Shown: positions 26,702 through 35,568, counted from the first letter of the stretch. The stretch is 64,000 nucleotides of DNA from Subtercola lobariae (GCF_014640255.1 NZ_BMGP01000003.1:596869-660868), one strand, 5' to 3'. Translations and numbers: made by a program. The notes: a model not told the origin generated them from the letters alone.

Positions 26702-28159
26702 ATGGCTGAAACAAGCGTTGCTGCAGCAAACATCGGTGTCGTCGGGCTTGCCGTGATGGGCTCGAACCTGGCACGAAACCTTGCCAGCCGCGAAGGCAAC
26801 ACGGTGGCGGTGTTCAACCGCTCACCTGAACGTACGAAATTGCTCACCGACGAGCATCCTGAAGCCGGGTTCGTGGCTTCGGAGAAAATCGAAGACTTTG
26901 TGGCGTCGCTTTCGAAGCCGCGAACAGCCATCATCATGGTGCAGGCCGGCAAGGGCACCGACGCCGTGATCTCAGAGCTCGCCGAACTCTTCGAGGAGGG
27001 CGACATCATCGTCGACGGCGGCAACTCGCTGTTCACCGACACGATTCGCCGCGAAGAGGCCGTGACGGCCAAGGGCATTCACTTCGTGGGCACCGGAATC
27101 TCGGGGGGCGAGGAGGGCGCACTGAAGGGCCCGTCGATCATGCCCGGCGGGTCGAATGAGTCGTGGCAGACACTCGGGCCGATTCTGGAGTCGATTGCGG
27201 CCGTCGCCGAGGGCGAGCCGTGCGTCACCCACGTGGGCACCGGCGGTGCGGGGCACTTCGTCAAGATGATCCACAACGGCATCGAGTACGCCGACATGCA
27301 GCTCATCGCCGAGTCGTACGACCTGCTCACCAAGATCGGCGGGCTGACGCCGGCCGCCGCCGCAGACGTGTTCACCGAATGGAACTCGGGCGACCTCGAG
27401 TCGTACCTCATCGAGATCACAGCCGAGGTGCTGAAGCAGGTCGACGCGAAGACGGGCAAGCCGTTCGTCGACATCGTGCTCGACCAGGCCGGCTCGAAGG
27501 GCACCGGCGTCTGGACGGTGCAGAACGCGCTCGACCTGGGCGTGCCCGTCGGCGGAATCGCCGAGGCCGTGTTCGCTCGCGCCGTGTCGAGCCACCCCGA
27601 GCAGCGCGAAGCAGCGCAGGCCGTCATCACGTCGCGGCCGACCCCCGTGGAGGTGGGTGACTCGTTTTCAGACGACGTGAACGCCGCGCTCTACGCCTCG
27701 AAAGTGGTCGCCTACGCGCAGGGATTCGACGCGATCATCGCGGGCGCTGAGAAGTACGGCTGGGACATCAACAAGGGCAACATCGCCAAGATCTGGCGCG
27801 GTGGCTGCATCATTCGCGCTCAGTTCTTGAACCGCATCGTTGAGGCGTACGACAAGAACCCGGGGCTGAAGACGCTGCTGGCCGACCCGTACTTCGCCTC
27901 GGCTGTAGCCAACGGTGAGGCCGCCTGGCGGCGCATCGTTTCGACCGCAGCACTGTCGGGCATCCCGGTGCCCGGGTTCGGCTCGGCGCTCAGCTACTAC
28001 GACTCGCTCGCCGAGAAGCGGCTGCCGGCCTCGCTCGTTCAGGCTCAGCGCGACTTCTTCGGTGCGCACACCTACAAGCGGGTCGACACCGAGGGCACGT
28101 TTCACACTCTGTGGTCGGGCGACCGCAGCGAGATCGAGACCGAGGGCAGCTCGCACTAG
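26702..28159 (+). CDS. gnd: 6-phosphogluconate dehydrogenase, decarboxylating
   Basis: The 485-residue enzyme oxidises 6-phosphogluconate to ribulose-5-phosphate, CO2 and NADPH. The NADP-binding GVVGLAVMGSNLARNLAS (G-x-A-x-M-G), the 6PGDH signature IVDGGNSLFTDTIRRE and FVGTGISGGEEGALKGPSIM, the active-site KMIHNGIEYADMQLIAE and the C-terminal IWRGGCIIRAQFL are all present, and the length matches the long NADP-dependent form. ATG 26702 follows an ideal AGGAGG ribosome-binding site. The frame before it has no homology. The nearby gntK makes its substrate. Confidence 0.97.
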   Translation: MAETSVAAANIGVVGLAVMGSNLARNLASREGNTVAVFNRSPERTKLLTDEHPEAGFVASEKIEDFVASLSKPRTAIIMVQAGKGTDAVISELAELFEEGDIIVDGGNSLFTDTIRREEAVTAKGIHFVGTGISGGEEGALKGPSIMPGGSNESWQTLGPILESIAAVAEGEPCVTHVGTGGAGHFVKMIHNGIEYADMQLIAESYDLLTKIGGLTPAAAADVFTEWNSGDLESYLIEITAEVLKQVDAKTGKPFVDIVLDQAGSKGTGVWTVQNALDLGVPVGGIAEAVFARAVSSHPEQREAAQAVITSRPTPVEVGDSFSDDVNAALYASKVVAYAQGFDAIIAGAEKYGWDINKGNIAKIWRGGCIIRAQFLNRIVEAYDKNPGLKTLLADPYFASAVANGEAAWRRIVSTAALSGIPVPGFGSALSYYDSLAEKRLPASLVQAQRDFFGAHTYKRVDTEGTFHTLWSGDRSEIETEGSSH

Positions 28160-28173
28160 CGGCGGCTTGCAGA

Positions 28174-28211
28174 GGGCTGCGCGCCTCGGCTTGTCGTTGG
28201 CCGCGCAGCCC
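28174..28211 (+). terminator. Hairpin downstream of gnd
   Basis: GGGCTGCGCG (28174-28183) and CGCGCAGCCC (28202-28211) form a perfect 10-bp stem with an 18-base loop, beginning 14 bases after the gnd stop. There is no T-run, so termination would rely on stem strength. Confidence 0.6.
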
Positions 28212-28231
28212 CGCGCACGCACAAATGAGCG

Positions 28232-28237
28232 CATAAT
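28232..28237 (+). promoter_or_regulatory. -10 element of the 28244 SDR gene (leaderless type)
   Basis: CATAAT (5 of 6 matches to TATAAT) lies six bases before ATG 28244. Confidence 0.6.
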
Positions 28238-28243
28238 TTGAGC

Positions 28244-29116
28244 ATGAGCCTTACGAACGAAAACCAGGCGGGCAGGTCGACGAAACCTGTGGTGCTGGTC
28301 ACCGGCACGTCGACCGGAATCGGCCTCGCCGTGGCCGTCACAGCCGCCATGGCCGGCTGGCAGGTCGTCGCCACGATTCGCCGCGAAGGCAGTGATGGTG
28401 AATTGCGCACGGCCGCAGACATTGCGGGGGTTTCGTCAGACATCGAGCTGCGGATGCTCGACATCACCGATGCCGAGACCTCCGCCGCTACCGTGAACGA
28501 CATAGCGCAGCGCTACGGGCGTCTCGACGCCGTCGTGAACAACGCGGGCTCGGGGCACGTCGGAACGGTCGAAGACGACAGCATCGACGCCATTCGTCGG
28601 GTGATGGAAGTGAATTACTTCGGGGTGGTCAACGTCACGAAGCCCGCGATGGCGCATTTACGGGCATCCGGTGGCACCCTCGTGACCGTCTCGAGTGTGG
28701 GCGGCGTGGTGGGCCAGCCGTTCAACGAGGCGTACTGCGCGGCGAAATTCGCCGTCGAAGGCATGATGGAGAGTCTGCAGCCGGTGGCGGCCGCGGTGGG
28801 CGTGCGCGTCGTGATCGTGGAGCCGGGAGCGGTTGCGACGAGTTTCGTCGAGAATGTGGGCATTGCCGATGCGGGGGTCACGGCATCCGGAGCCTACGCC
28901 GAAGCGTTCGACCACTACATCGAGCGCACGCGGGGCGCCTTCGCGAATGCGCAGCTCGCACAGGGCGTCGCCGACGTGATTGTGGGCGCGCTACTGGCCG
29001 ACGAGATTCCGTTCAGACTGCAATCGTCAGACGGCGCGACGGCGTTCGCGGGCACCAAGCTGCGCGACCTCGACGGCTCGGCTGTGACGGGCTTCACTGC
29101 TTCGTGGGTCGCCTAG
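28244..29116 (+). CDS. Short-chain dehydrogenase/reductase (SDR)
   Basis: This 290-residue classical SDR has TGTSTGIGLAVAVTAA (T-G-x-x-x-G-I-G), the NNAGSGHVG motif after LDAVVNNAG, and the catalytic SSVGGVVGQPFNEAYCAAKF (Ser, Tyr, Lys). The C-terminal half resembles oxidoreductases that keep a catalytic Tyr in YCAAK and have a long substrate loop (ASGAYAEAFDHYIERTRGAF). The substrate is unknown. The ATG is set at 28244 by the promoter spacing; an earlier TTG (28238) would overlap it. The small membrane protein at 29127 follows after ten bases and is probably cotranscribed. Confidence 0.88.
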   Translation: MSLTNENQAGRSTKPVVLVTGTSTGIGLAVAVTAAMAGWQVVATIRREGSDGELRTAADIAGVSSDIELRMLDITDAETSAATVNDIAQRYGRLDAVVNNAGSGHVGTVEDDSIDAIRRVMEVNYFGVVNVTKPAMAHLRASGGTLVTVSSVGGVVGQPFNEAYCAAKFAVEGMMESLQPVAAAVGVRVVIVEPGAVATSFVENVGIADAGVTASGAYAEAFDHYIERTRGAFANAQLAQGVADVIVGALLADEIPFRLQSSDGATAFAGTKLRDLDGSAVTGFTASWVA

Positions 29117-29126
29117 CCGGCACGTC

Positions 29127-29510
29127 ATGACCGACTACTACGACGAGCCAGAGCTCACAGGGTACGAGCCGCACGGTGAGCGGCCGCTACGAAGCGTGCG
29201 GATGCAGCGAACCATTCGCATCGTGGTGATTCTGGGCATTGTGGCGCTGGTGTTGCCGGGGATCCTGACGACGTATAGCCTGGCGCGGGCGACCGCTCAG
29301 GCGGCGTGCGCGGCTACCGTGGCGGCGTTGCCGGCCAGCCTGATGGGCACACGCGTCGGTTCGCGGGTGCAGTTCGAGGTCTTCGGGCCAGGCGGTTTGG
29401 GCTGGCAGTGTTACACCGTCGGTGCGTACGGCGGCGACCGGCAGCCGGTGGCGCCGCTGGGGCTGATTCCGACGTATCCGTCGATTCAGGCGCCGACCGA
29501 CGGCAGTTAG
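29127..29510 (+). CDS. Small membrane-anchored protein of unknown function
   Basis: The 127-residue product has an acidic N-terminus (MTDYYDEPELTGYEPH), one transmembrane helix (about 30-53, IRIVVILGIVALVLPGILTT) and an exported C-terminal domain with two cysteines (AQAACAATVAALPASL and LGWQCYTVGAYGGDRQP) that could form a disulfide. I do not recognise the family. It starts ten bases after the SDR stop, and its end overlaps the end of the convergent mycoredoxin gene by four bases. Confidence 0.65.
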   Translation: MTDYYDEPELTGYEPHGERPLRSVRMQRTIRIVVILGIVALVLPGILTTYSLARATAQAACAATVAALPASLMGTRVGSRVQFEVFGPGGLGWQCYTVGAYGGDRQPVAPLGLIPTYPSIQAPTDGS

Positions 29511-29776
29511 AGGCCGAGGCGAACCTTGACCTCATGCGCTGAGGGGTTCGTCGCGCTCGAGCCGTCGGGGAAGAGCACGGTGGGTACGGTCTGGTTGCCG
29601 CCGTTCAGCGACTCGACCAGAGCGGCAGTGCCCTCGACCTCTTCGATGTTCACCTCGATGTAGGCGATGCCGTCTTTGTCGAGCTGCTTCTTGAGTCGGT
29701 TGCAGTAGCCGCACCACGATGTGGAGAACATCGTGATCGATTCGGCGGCGGGAACAAAGTCTGTGGTCAAAGTCAT
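29507..29776 (-). CDS. mrx1: Mycoredoxin (glutaredoxin-like thiol-disulfide oxidoreductase)
   Basis: The 89-residue thioredoxin-fold protein has the active site TMFSTSWCGYCNRLKK (Cys 22 and Cys 25; CGYC is the mycoredoxin/NrdH-like form) and the cis-Pro TVPTVLFPDG. Mycoredoxins use mycothiol to reduce mixed disulfides in Actinobacteria, which agrees with the host. ATG 29776 has GAGG about five bases upstream. It is convergent with the small membrane protein, and prs ends 57 bases upstream on the same strand. Confidence 0.88.
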   Translation of the reverse strand: MTLTTDFVPAAESITMFSTSWCGYCNRLKKQLDKDGIAYIEVNIEEVEGTAALVESLNGGNQTVPTVLFPDGSSATNPSAHEVKVRLGL

Positions 29777-29833
29777 GCTTGCCTCAACCAGCAGAGCCGG
29801 CCGAATATTTCGGGCTACGTTTCTTGAGCGTTT

Positions 29834-30811
29834 CTACGCGTCGCCGTCGAACATCGAGGTGACCGAACCGTCGTCGAAGACCTCGTGAATGGCGCGGGCA
29901 AGCAGCGGGGCGATGGGCAGAATCGTCAGCGAAGGAAAGCGCTTCGCTTCGGGAATCGGCAGCGTGTCGGTGACGACGACCGAGTCGATGAAGTCTGACT
30001 GCAGAATCTCCGTCGCCGGGTCAGAGAACACCGCGTGCGTCGCCGCCACGATGACACCCTTCGCTCCCGCGTTCTTCAGAGCTTCGGATGCCGCGACAAT
30101 GGTTCGCCCGGTGTCGATGAGGTCATCGACGAGCAAACACCACCGCCCGCTCACGTCACCCACGATCTCGTGCGCGGTGACCTGGTTCGGCACCAGCGGA
30201 TCACGGCGCTTGTGGATGATCGCCAGCGGTGTGCCGAGCTTGTCGCTCCACACGTCAGCCACGCGAACGCGGCCCATGTCAGGCGAAACCACGGTCACTT
30301 CGGCCATGTCGTAGGTCTTTCGCATGTGCTCCATGAGCACCGGCATCGCGAAGAGGTGGTCGACGGGGCCATCGAAGAAACCCTGAATCTGCGGGGCGTG
30401 CAGATCGACCGACATGATGCGGTTGGCGCCCGCTGCCTTGAACAGGTCTGCCACGAGGCGAGCCGAGATGGGCTCGCGACCGCGGTGCTTCTTGTCTTGC
30501 CGGGCGTAGGGGTAGAACGGCGCCACGACGGTGATTCGTTTCGCCGAGGCGCGCTTCAGGGCATCCACCATGATGAGCTGCTCCATGAGCCACTCGTTGA
30601 TGGGCGTGGAGTGCGACTGAATGACGAAAACATCACTGCCGCGAACACTGTCGTCGAACCGAACGTAAAGCTCACCGTTGGCGAAAGTGTGGCTGGTCGA
30701 ACCGATGAGCGTGGTGTCGAGCTCTGCCGCAATGGCTTCAGCCAGTTCAGGATGCGCGCGACCGGTTGCCAGAACCAGATGCTTTTCGCCGTTAGAGGTG
30801 ATCTCAGACAC
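29834..30811 (-). CDS. prs: Ribose-phosphate pyrophosphokinase (PRPP synthetase)
   Basis: The 325-residue Prs makes PRPP from ribose-5-phosphate and ATP for nucleotide, histidine and NAD synthesis. It has FANGELYVRFDDSVRGSDVF, the ATP-binding FYPYARQDKKHRGREPISAR, VSPDMGRVRVADVWSDKLG and the PRPP loop CLLVDDLIDTGRTIVAASEA. GTG 30811 follows the glmU TAA with no spacer base, so the genes are translationally coupled. The glmU-prs pair is conserved in Actinobacteria and in many Firmicutes. Confidence 0.97.
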   Translation of the reverse strand: MSEITSNGEKHLVLATGRAHPELAEAIAAELDTTLIGSTSHTFANGELYVRFDDSVRGSDVFVIQSHSTPINEWLMEQLIMVDALKRASAKRITVVAPFYPYARQDKKHRGREPISARLVADLFKAAGANRIMSVDLHAPQIQGFFDGPVDHLFAMPVLMEHMRKTYDMAEVTVVSPDMGRVRVADVWSDKLGTPLAIIHKRRDPLVPNQVTAHEIVGDVSGRWCLLVDDLIDTGRTIVAASEALKNAGAKGVIVAATHAVFSDPATEILQSDFIDSVVVTDTLPIPEAKRFPSLTILPIAPLLARAIHEVFDDGSVTSMFDGDA

Positions 30812-32296
30812 TTATTCTCCGGTTTGTTCTGTTGAATTTTGCTCGAGCGAACGGCGCGCAGCCGCATCGGCAGCACTGCCGGCGCGGTGGGTCGCTACCC
30901 ACCCTTCGAGATTGCGCTGTGGAGCGACATTCATGGCCAGCGAGCCCGGCGGTACATTCTTGCGAACCACAGTGCCGGCACCGCTGTATGCTCCGTCACC
31001 AATTGTAACCGGGGCGACGAAGACGTTGTGCGAGCCCAGCTTCACGTTCGAGCCGATCTCGGTCTCGCTCTTGGTGACGCCGTTGTAGTTCGCGAAAATA
31101 GAGCCGGCGCCGATGTTCGAGTCGACCCCGATGTGCGCGTCGCCCACATACGAGAGGTGCGGCACCTTGCTGCCCTCGCCGATCTGCGCGTTCTTCGTCT
31201 CGACGAAGGTGCCGATCTTGCCGTTCGCGCCGAGAATGGTGTTCGGCCGCAGGTAGGCGAACGGGCCGACGGATGCGCCGGCGCCGATGACGCTCAACGT
31301 CGCGTCGGTGCGCTTCACGGTTGCACCCTCGCCCACTTCGCAGTCGACGAGAGTGGTGTCGGGGCCCACGATGGCGCCGCGCGCCACCACGGTCGCCCCG
31401 CGAATCTGGGTTCCCGGCAGCAGCGTGACGTCGGGCTCGAAACTCGCCTTGAGATCGATCCAGGTGCTCGCCGGGTCTTCGACTGTCACACCCGCCAACT
31501 GCCAGCCCCGGATGATCAGGGCATTCAGCTTGGCGGCCGCCTCGCTCAACTGAGCGCGATCGTTGATGCCGGCCACGAGCCACGACTCGGCCACCGGAAG
31601 CACCGTCACCTCAGAGCCGGCGCGGCGCAGCAGCTCGATGATGTCGGTGAGGTATTTCTCGCCCTGTGCATTGTGCAGCGTGAGCTGCGGCAGCAGGTCG
31701 CGAAGCTCTGAGACGCCGAACAGGTAGACGCCCGCGTTGATCTCGGCGATGGCAAGCTCGCTGTCGGTGGCGTCTTTGTGTTCGACGATGCGGTCGACCC
31801 GGCCGTTGGTGTCGGTGGCAGCGCCGGCGCTGGTTTCGGGCGCAGCGCGCACGATGCGGCCGTAGCCCGACGGGTCATCGAGAAAGGCCGAGAGCAGGGT
31901 GGCGGATGCCCGGCCACGACGATGCTCGTTGACGAGGCCTGCGAGGGTCTGAACATCCAGCATCGGGGTGTCGCCGTTGATGACCAGAACATCGCCGTCG
32001 AAATCGGCTGGCAGCGCTGCGAGGGCCTGCTCTACTGCGCGACCCGTACCCGGCGTCTCGTCTTGGTCGACGACCACGCCGTTCGGTAGCTCGTCGGTGA
32101 TGACGGCGACCAGGGCATCGCGCTCGTGCCGCACAACGGCGACCGTGTAGGCCGCGTCAAGTTCGCGGGCCGTCGCGAGCACGTGGCTGACAATGGGGAT
32201 TCCGGCGAGCGTGTGGAGGAGTTTCGGGGTTTCGCTTTTCATTCGCGTTCCCTGGCCTGCCGCCAAGATGATGATCGCGAGATTGGCGTCGGTCAC
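30812..32296 (-). CDS. glmU: Bifunctional UDP-N-acetylglucosamine pyrophosphorylase/glucosamine-1-phosphate N-acetyltransferase
   Basis: The 494-residue enzyme makes UDP-GlcNAc for peptidoglycan in the cytoplasm. The N-terminal uridyltransferase domain shows IILAAGQGTRMKSETPKLLH and LVINGDTPML; the C-terminal left-handed beta-helix contains hexapeptide repeats and the acetyltransferase residues in AYLRPNTILG, KVPHLSYVGDAHIG and NYNGVTKSETEIG. GTG 32296 follows AAGGAGAG seven bases upstream; the longer frame would run through tRNA-Gln. The tail after residue 460 is Ala/Ser-rich. The tRNA-Gln gene is 43 bases upstream on the same strand. Confidence 0.96.
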   Translation of the reverse strand: MTDANLAIIILAAGQGTRMKSETPKLLHTLAGIPIVSHVLATARELDAAYTVAVVRHERDALVAVITDELPNGVVVDQDETPGTGRAVEQALAALPADFDGDVLVINGDTPMLDVQTLAGLVNEHRRGRASATLLSAFLDDPSGYGRIVRAAPETSAGAATDTNGRVDRIVEHKDATDSELAIAEINAGVYLFGVSELRDLLPQLTLHNAQGEKYLTDIIELLRRAGSEVTVLPVAESWLVAGINDRAQLSEAAAKLNALIIRGWQLAGVTVEDPASTWIDLKASFEPDVTLLPGTQIRGATVVARGAIVGPDTTLVDCEVGEGATVKRTDATLSVIGAGASVGPFAYLRPNTILGANGKIGTFVETKNAQIGEGSKVPHLSYVGDAHIGVDSNIGAGSIFANYNGVTKSETEIGSNVKLGSHNVFVAPVTIGDGAYSGAGTVVRKNVPPGSLAMNVAPQRNLEGWVATHRAGSAADAAARRSLEQNSTEQTGE

Positions 32297-32339
32297 AAAA
32301 CTCTCCTTGTTTCTTGTGTGCGCCGCCTCTTGTGGTGCG

Positions 32340-32411
32340 CTCCGCCTCCAGGATTCGAACCTAGTCCTAACAGCTCCAAAGGCTGTCGTGCTGCCGTTAC
32401 ACCAAGGCGGA
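32340..32411 (-). tRNA. tRNA-Gln(TTG)
   Basis: The minus-strand 72-base sequence folds with acceptor TCCGCCT/AGGCGGA, anticodon stem ACAGC/GCTGT, loop CTTTGGA (anticodon TTG), a T-arm with the loop TTCGAAT, and discriminator G (normal for Gln). CCA is not encoded. It lies directly upstream of glmU on the same strand. Confidence 0.93.
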
Positions 32412-32516
32412 ATGCACAGGGGCTGGCCCGCGTGCAGTAAACAAGTCTGCCAGAGCTTCGAGGGTGCTGCGCACGGGTTTGAGCATCTGTGCGAAGAAAT
32501 CCTACGAAAAGCCCCG

Positions 32517-32522
32517 GATAAT
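32517..32522 (+). promoter_or_regulatory. -10 element of the 32529 marR gene (leaderless type)
   Basis: GATAAT (5 of 6 matches to TATAAT) lies six bases before ATG 32529. Confidence 0.65.
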
Positions 32523-32528
32523 GAGTAG

Positions 32529-33029
32529 ATGCCCGACACCGAATCCGCTGACTCCGTCGACCAGATCGTCGATGCGTGGGAACGCGAGCGGCCCGATCTC
32601 GACTTCGCGCCGCTTCAAGTGCTGTCGCGCGTGTGGCGGCTGTCGCGTCACCTCGACCGGGCCAGACGCAATTCGTTCTCGACGAGTGACCTCGATTCGT
32701 GGGAGTTCGACGTTCTTTCTGCGCTTCGGCGCGCCGGTGCTCCGTACCAATTGAGCCCGAAGACGCTGCTGGAGCAGACCCTTGTGTCGTCGGGAACGAT
32801 GACGAACCGCATCGACCGGCTCGTGGCGCGGGGGCTCGTAGAACGGCGCACCGACCCGCACGATGGGCGGGGCATCCTCGTCACCATGACGGCCGACGGG
32901 GTGGCGCGCACCGATGCGGCCATCTCCGAGCTCGTCACCTCTGAGGCCGCGCTGCTCTCGAGCCTCACCAAGCCCGATCAAGAGCGCCTCGCCGTGCTGT
33001 TGCGCAAACTCAGCCGCGACTTCGGCTGA
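32529..33029 (+). CDS. MarR-family transcriptional regulator
   Basis: The 166-residue protein is a winged-helix MarR regulator. The helix-turn-helix is LSPKTLLEQTLVSSGTMTNR and the wing contains RRTDPHDGRGILVTMTADG (the D-x-R-G pattern). It has N-terminal residues predicted to form the dimerisation helix. The target is not known; candidates are its own promoter and the neighbouring tRNA-Gln/glmU promoter region, since the two start within about 120 bases of each other and diverge. Its stop at 33029 directly abuts the stop of the convergent ABC-F gene. Confidence 0.88.
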   Translation: MPDTESADSVDQIVDAWERERPDLDFAPLQVLSRVWRLSRHLDRARRNSFSTSDLDSWEFDVLSALRRAGAPYQLSPKTLLEQTLVSSGTMTNRIDRLVARGLVERRTDPHDGRGILVTMTADGVARTDAAISELVTSEAALLSSLTKPDQERLAVLLRKLSRDFG

Positions 33030-34922
33030 TCAGGCCAGAAGTTCAGAGAGTTCGAGCCAGCGAACTTCGAGATCGCTGAGAATGTTCTGAGTGGAGTCGA
33101 GTTCGGCCGAGAGCTCGCCGAGGCCGGCGTAATCGCTCTGGTCGTGGGCGGCCATGCGATTGTGAATGCCGGTGACCTGGGTGCCGTATTTCTCGAGACG
33201 GCGGTTGACCGAGGCGAGTTCTTTCTGCGCCGAGCGTAGTTCTGCGCCGCCCAACTTCGGTGCTGCCGGTGCGGTTGCGTTGCTGCCCGCGGCGCCTCCG
33301 GCCGCTCCCGTTCCGCCCGCTCCGGCTCCGCCTCCAGCTCCGGATGCCGCGCCCGCCGTCGACGGGTTCGCCCCGACGCTGCTCGACCCACGTACCGCAT
33401 CGCGTTGTTGCAGCGCTCGCACCTCGAGGTATTGGTCGACCCCTCGTGGCAAGTGGATCAATCCACCCTCGATCACCGCATATTGGTTGTCGGTGACACG
33501 TTCGAGCAGGTACCGGTCGTGCGAGACCACGAGCAGAGTGCCCGGGAAGGTGTCGAGCAGGTCTTCGATGGCCGCGAGCATGTCGGTGTCGAGATCGTTC
33601 GTGGGTTCGTCGAGAATCAAGACGTTCGGTTCGCTAAGCAGAATGAGCAACAGCTGAAGGCGCCGCTTCTGGCCGCCCGACAGGTCTTTCACGGGGGTGG
33701 AGAGTTGCGCACTCGAGAACCCCACTCGTTCGAGCAGCTGGCTGGGCGTCATTTCTTTGCCCCCGCTGACATAGGTGCTGCGCTGCCGCCCGATGACCTC
33801 GCTCACCCGGTCGTTCAGAATCTCATCGAGTTCGAACAGCTGCTGGGTGAGAGTCGCGACCTTGATGGTCTTGCCGCGTTTGACCCGGCCGCTCGTGGGT
33901 TGCAACGAGCCCGAGACCAGGCTGAGCAACGTGCTCTTGCCGACCCCGTTCACGCCGAGAATTCCGGTGCGCTCGCCCGGCGCGATGCGCCAGGTGATGT
34001 CGTGCAGAACCTTCTTCTCGCCGGCGGCGCCGGTGTAGACGACCGACACGTTCTCGAGATCGACCACGTCTTTGCCGAGGCGCTGCATGGCCATCGATGC
34101 CAGCGAGATGGAATTTCGAGCCGGCGGTTCGTTTTCGATCAGAGCGTTCGCCGCCTCGATGCGAAACTTCGGCTTGGCGGTTCGAGCGGGCGCGCCGCGG
34201 CGTAGCCAAGCGAGCTCTTTCTTCATGAGGTTCTGACGTTTCGACTCCATGGTTGCTGCCATGGTGTCGCGCTCGACGCGCTGCAGAATGTACGCCGCGT
34301 AGCCGCCTTCGAACGGCTCGACGATCTGGTCGTGCACCTCCCACGTGGCGGTGCAGATCTCGTCGAGAAACCACCTGTCGTGTGTCACCACCACGAGGCC
34401 GCCGGCGTTGGTCGACCAGCGCTTCTTCAGATGCCCGGCGAGCCAGGCGATTCCCTCCACATCGAGGTGGTTGGTGGGTTCGTCGAGAAAGATGATGTCG
34501 TGGTCGCCGATGAGCAGCGCCGCGAGCGCAACGCGCCGCCGCTGGCCACCCGAAAGGTCGGCGACCTTCGCCTCCCACGGAATGTCTGAGACCAGCCCCG
34601 CGATCACATCGCGAACGATGGGGTCGCCGGCCCAGACATGCTCGTCGAGGTCGCCCACCACGGTTTGACCGACGGAGAGCGAACCGTCGAGCACATCAGA
34701 CTGGTCGAGCACCGCGAGAGTAACACCGTTACGGCGGGTCACCCGGCCCGAGTCGGGTTCGAGGCGCCCCGAGAGCAGCTGCAACAGGGTCGACTTGCCG
34801 TCGCCGTTGCGGCCCACGATGCCGATACGGTCGCCCTCGTTGATGCCCAGCGTGATGTTATCGAAAATAACGCGGGTCGGAAATTCGAGGTGGAGAGACT
34901 CGGCTCCCAGTAAATGTGCCAT
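33030..34922 (-). CDS. ABC-F family ATPase (Uup-like)
   Basis: The 630 residues contain two ABC cassettes without membrane domains, the ABC-F layout of translation factors that bind the ribosomal E-site. Cassette 1 has GRNGDGKSTLLQLL, DLSGGQRRRVALA and IIFLDEPTNHLD; cassette 2 has GVNGVGKSTLLSLV, LSGGQKRRLQLLL and VLILDEPTNDLD. A linker between them lies at about residues 215-280, and a C-terminal coiled coil (about 560-630) is separated by a long Ala/Gly/Thr-rich linker. That coiled coil is the Uup-type DNA-binding extension. ATG 34922 has only a weak ribosome-binding site. Such genes neighbour ispE in many Actinobacteria. Confidence 0.88.
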   Translation of the reverse strand: MAHLLGAESLHLEFPTRVIFDNITLGINEGDRIGIVGRNGDGKSTLLQLLSGRLEPDSGRVTRRNGVTLAVLDQSDVLDGSLSVGQTVVGDLDEHVWAGDPIVRDVIAGLVSDIPWEAKVADLSGGQRRRVALAALLIGDHDIIFLDEPTNHLDVEGIAWLAGHLKKRWSTNAGGLVVVTHDRWFLDEICTATWEVHDQIVEPFEGGYAAYILQRVERDTMAATMESKRQNLMKKELAWLRRGAPARTAKPKFRIEAANALIENEPPARNSISLASMAMQRLGKDVVDLENVSVVYTGAAGEKKVLHDITWRIAPGERTGILGVNGVGKSTLLSLVSGSLQPTSGRVKRGKTIKVATLTQQLFELDEILNDRVSEVIGRQRSTYVSGGKEMTPSQLLERVGFSSAQLSTPVKDLSGGQKRRLQLLLILLSEPNVLILDEPTNDLDTDMLAAIEDLLDTFPGTLLVVSHDRYLLERVTDNQYAVIEGGLIHLPRGVDQYLEVRALQQRDAVRGSSSVGANPSTAGAASGAGGGAGAGGTGAAGGAAGSNATAPAAPKLGGAELRSAQKELASVNRRLEKYGTQVTGIHNRMAAHDQSDYAGLGELSAELDSTQNILSDLEVRWLELSELLA

Positions 34923-35016
34923 TACTCAAGTTGACCACACCCGCGAGCAGGCAGACTCCCGCGGGCTGCTGTCTTGTGCACAATTCGTTATCCACAGGGG
35001 CGAGCAGGAGGGGCTG

Positions 35017-35022
35017 TAACGT
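35017..35022 (+). promoter_or_regulatory. -10 element of apt (leaderless type)
   Basis: TAACGT lies six bases before GTG 35029. A DnaA-box-like TTATCCACA is at 34988-34996 within the same spacer. Confidence 0.55.
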
Positions 35023-35028
35023 GGGCGG

Positions 35029-35562
35029 GTGACGAGAACCAGTATCAGTGAGTTGATCACCGCGAAGATGACGACGACACCCGATTTTCCTGAGCCGGGC
35101 ATCCTGTTTCGAGACCTGACCGCGGTGATGGCCGATGGCCCGACGCTTCGAGCGGTGACGGATGCTCTGCTCGACGAGATTCCGGCTGATGTCGATGCCG
35201 TTGTGGGCGTCGAGGCTCGCGGATTTCTCTTCGCCGCAGCCGCTGCAGTGGTTCGTGGCATTGGGGTGTTTCCCGTGCGCAAACAGGGCAAGCTGCCGGG
35301 CGACGTGCTAGCGGAGACGTACGATCTCGAATACGGCACGGCCACCATCGAACTGCAGCCGAACGCGCTAGCCGCCGGATCGCGTGTGTACGTGCTCGAC
35401 GATGTGCTCGCCACCGGCGGAACGATGGCGGCGGCCATCCGGCTGCTCGAGCGTGCCGGTTACATCGTGGCGGGCGTCGGCGTGGCGATCGAGTTGACCG
35501 CGCTGAACGGACGCGCGACGCTTTCGGGTTACCCCATCAACGCGCTGCTCACCATCGACTGA
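35029..35562 (+). CDS. apt: Adenine phosphoribosyltransferase
   Basis: The 177-residue Apt converts adenine and PRPP to AMP (purine salvage). It has PDFPEPGILFRDLTAVMADG, GVEARGFLFAAAAAV, VRKQGKLPGDV and the PRPP loop VYVLDDVLATGGTMAAA. GTG 35029 is set by TAACGT six bases upstream. In many Actinobacteria apt sits with secDF and relA; here it stands alone, inserted between ispE and the ABC-F gene, on the opposite strand to both. Confidence 0.95.
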   Translation: MTRTSISELITAKMTTTPDFPEPGILFRDLTAVMADGPTLRAVTDALLDEIPADVDAVVGVEARGFLFAAAAAVVRGIGVFPVRKQGKLPGDVLAETYDLEYGTATIELQPNALAAGSRVYVLDDVLATGGTMAAAIRLLERAGYIVAGVGVAIELTALNGRATLSGYPINALLTID

Positions 35563-35568
35563 CAGTCG

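Noticed and set aside
34988..34996. A TTATCCACA DnaA-box match upstream of apt.
   Set aside because: It is single; no cluster of boxes, AT-rich unwinding region or dnaA/dnaN genes are near, so it is not an origin.
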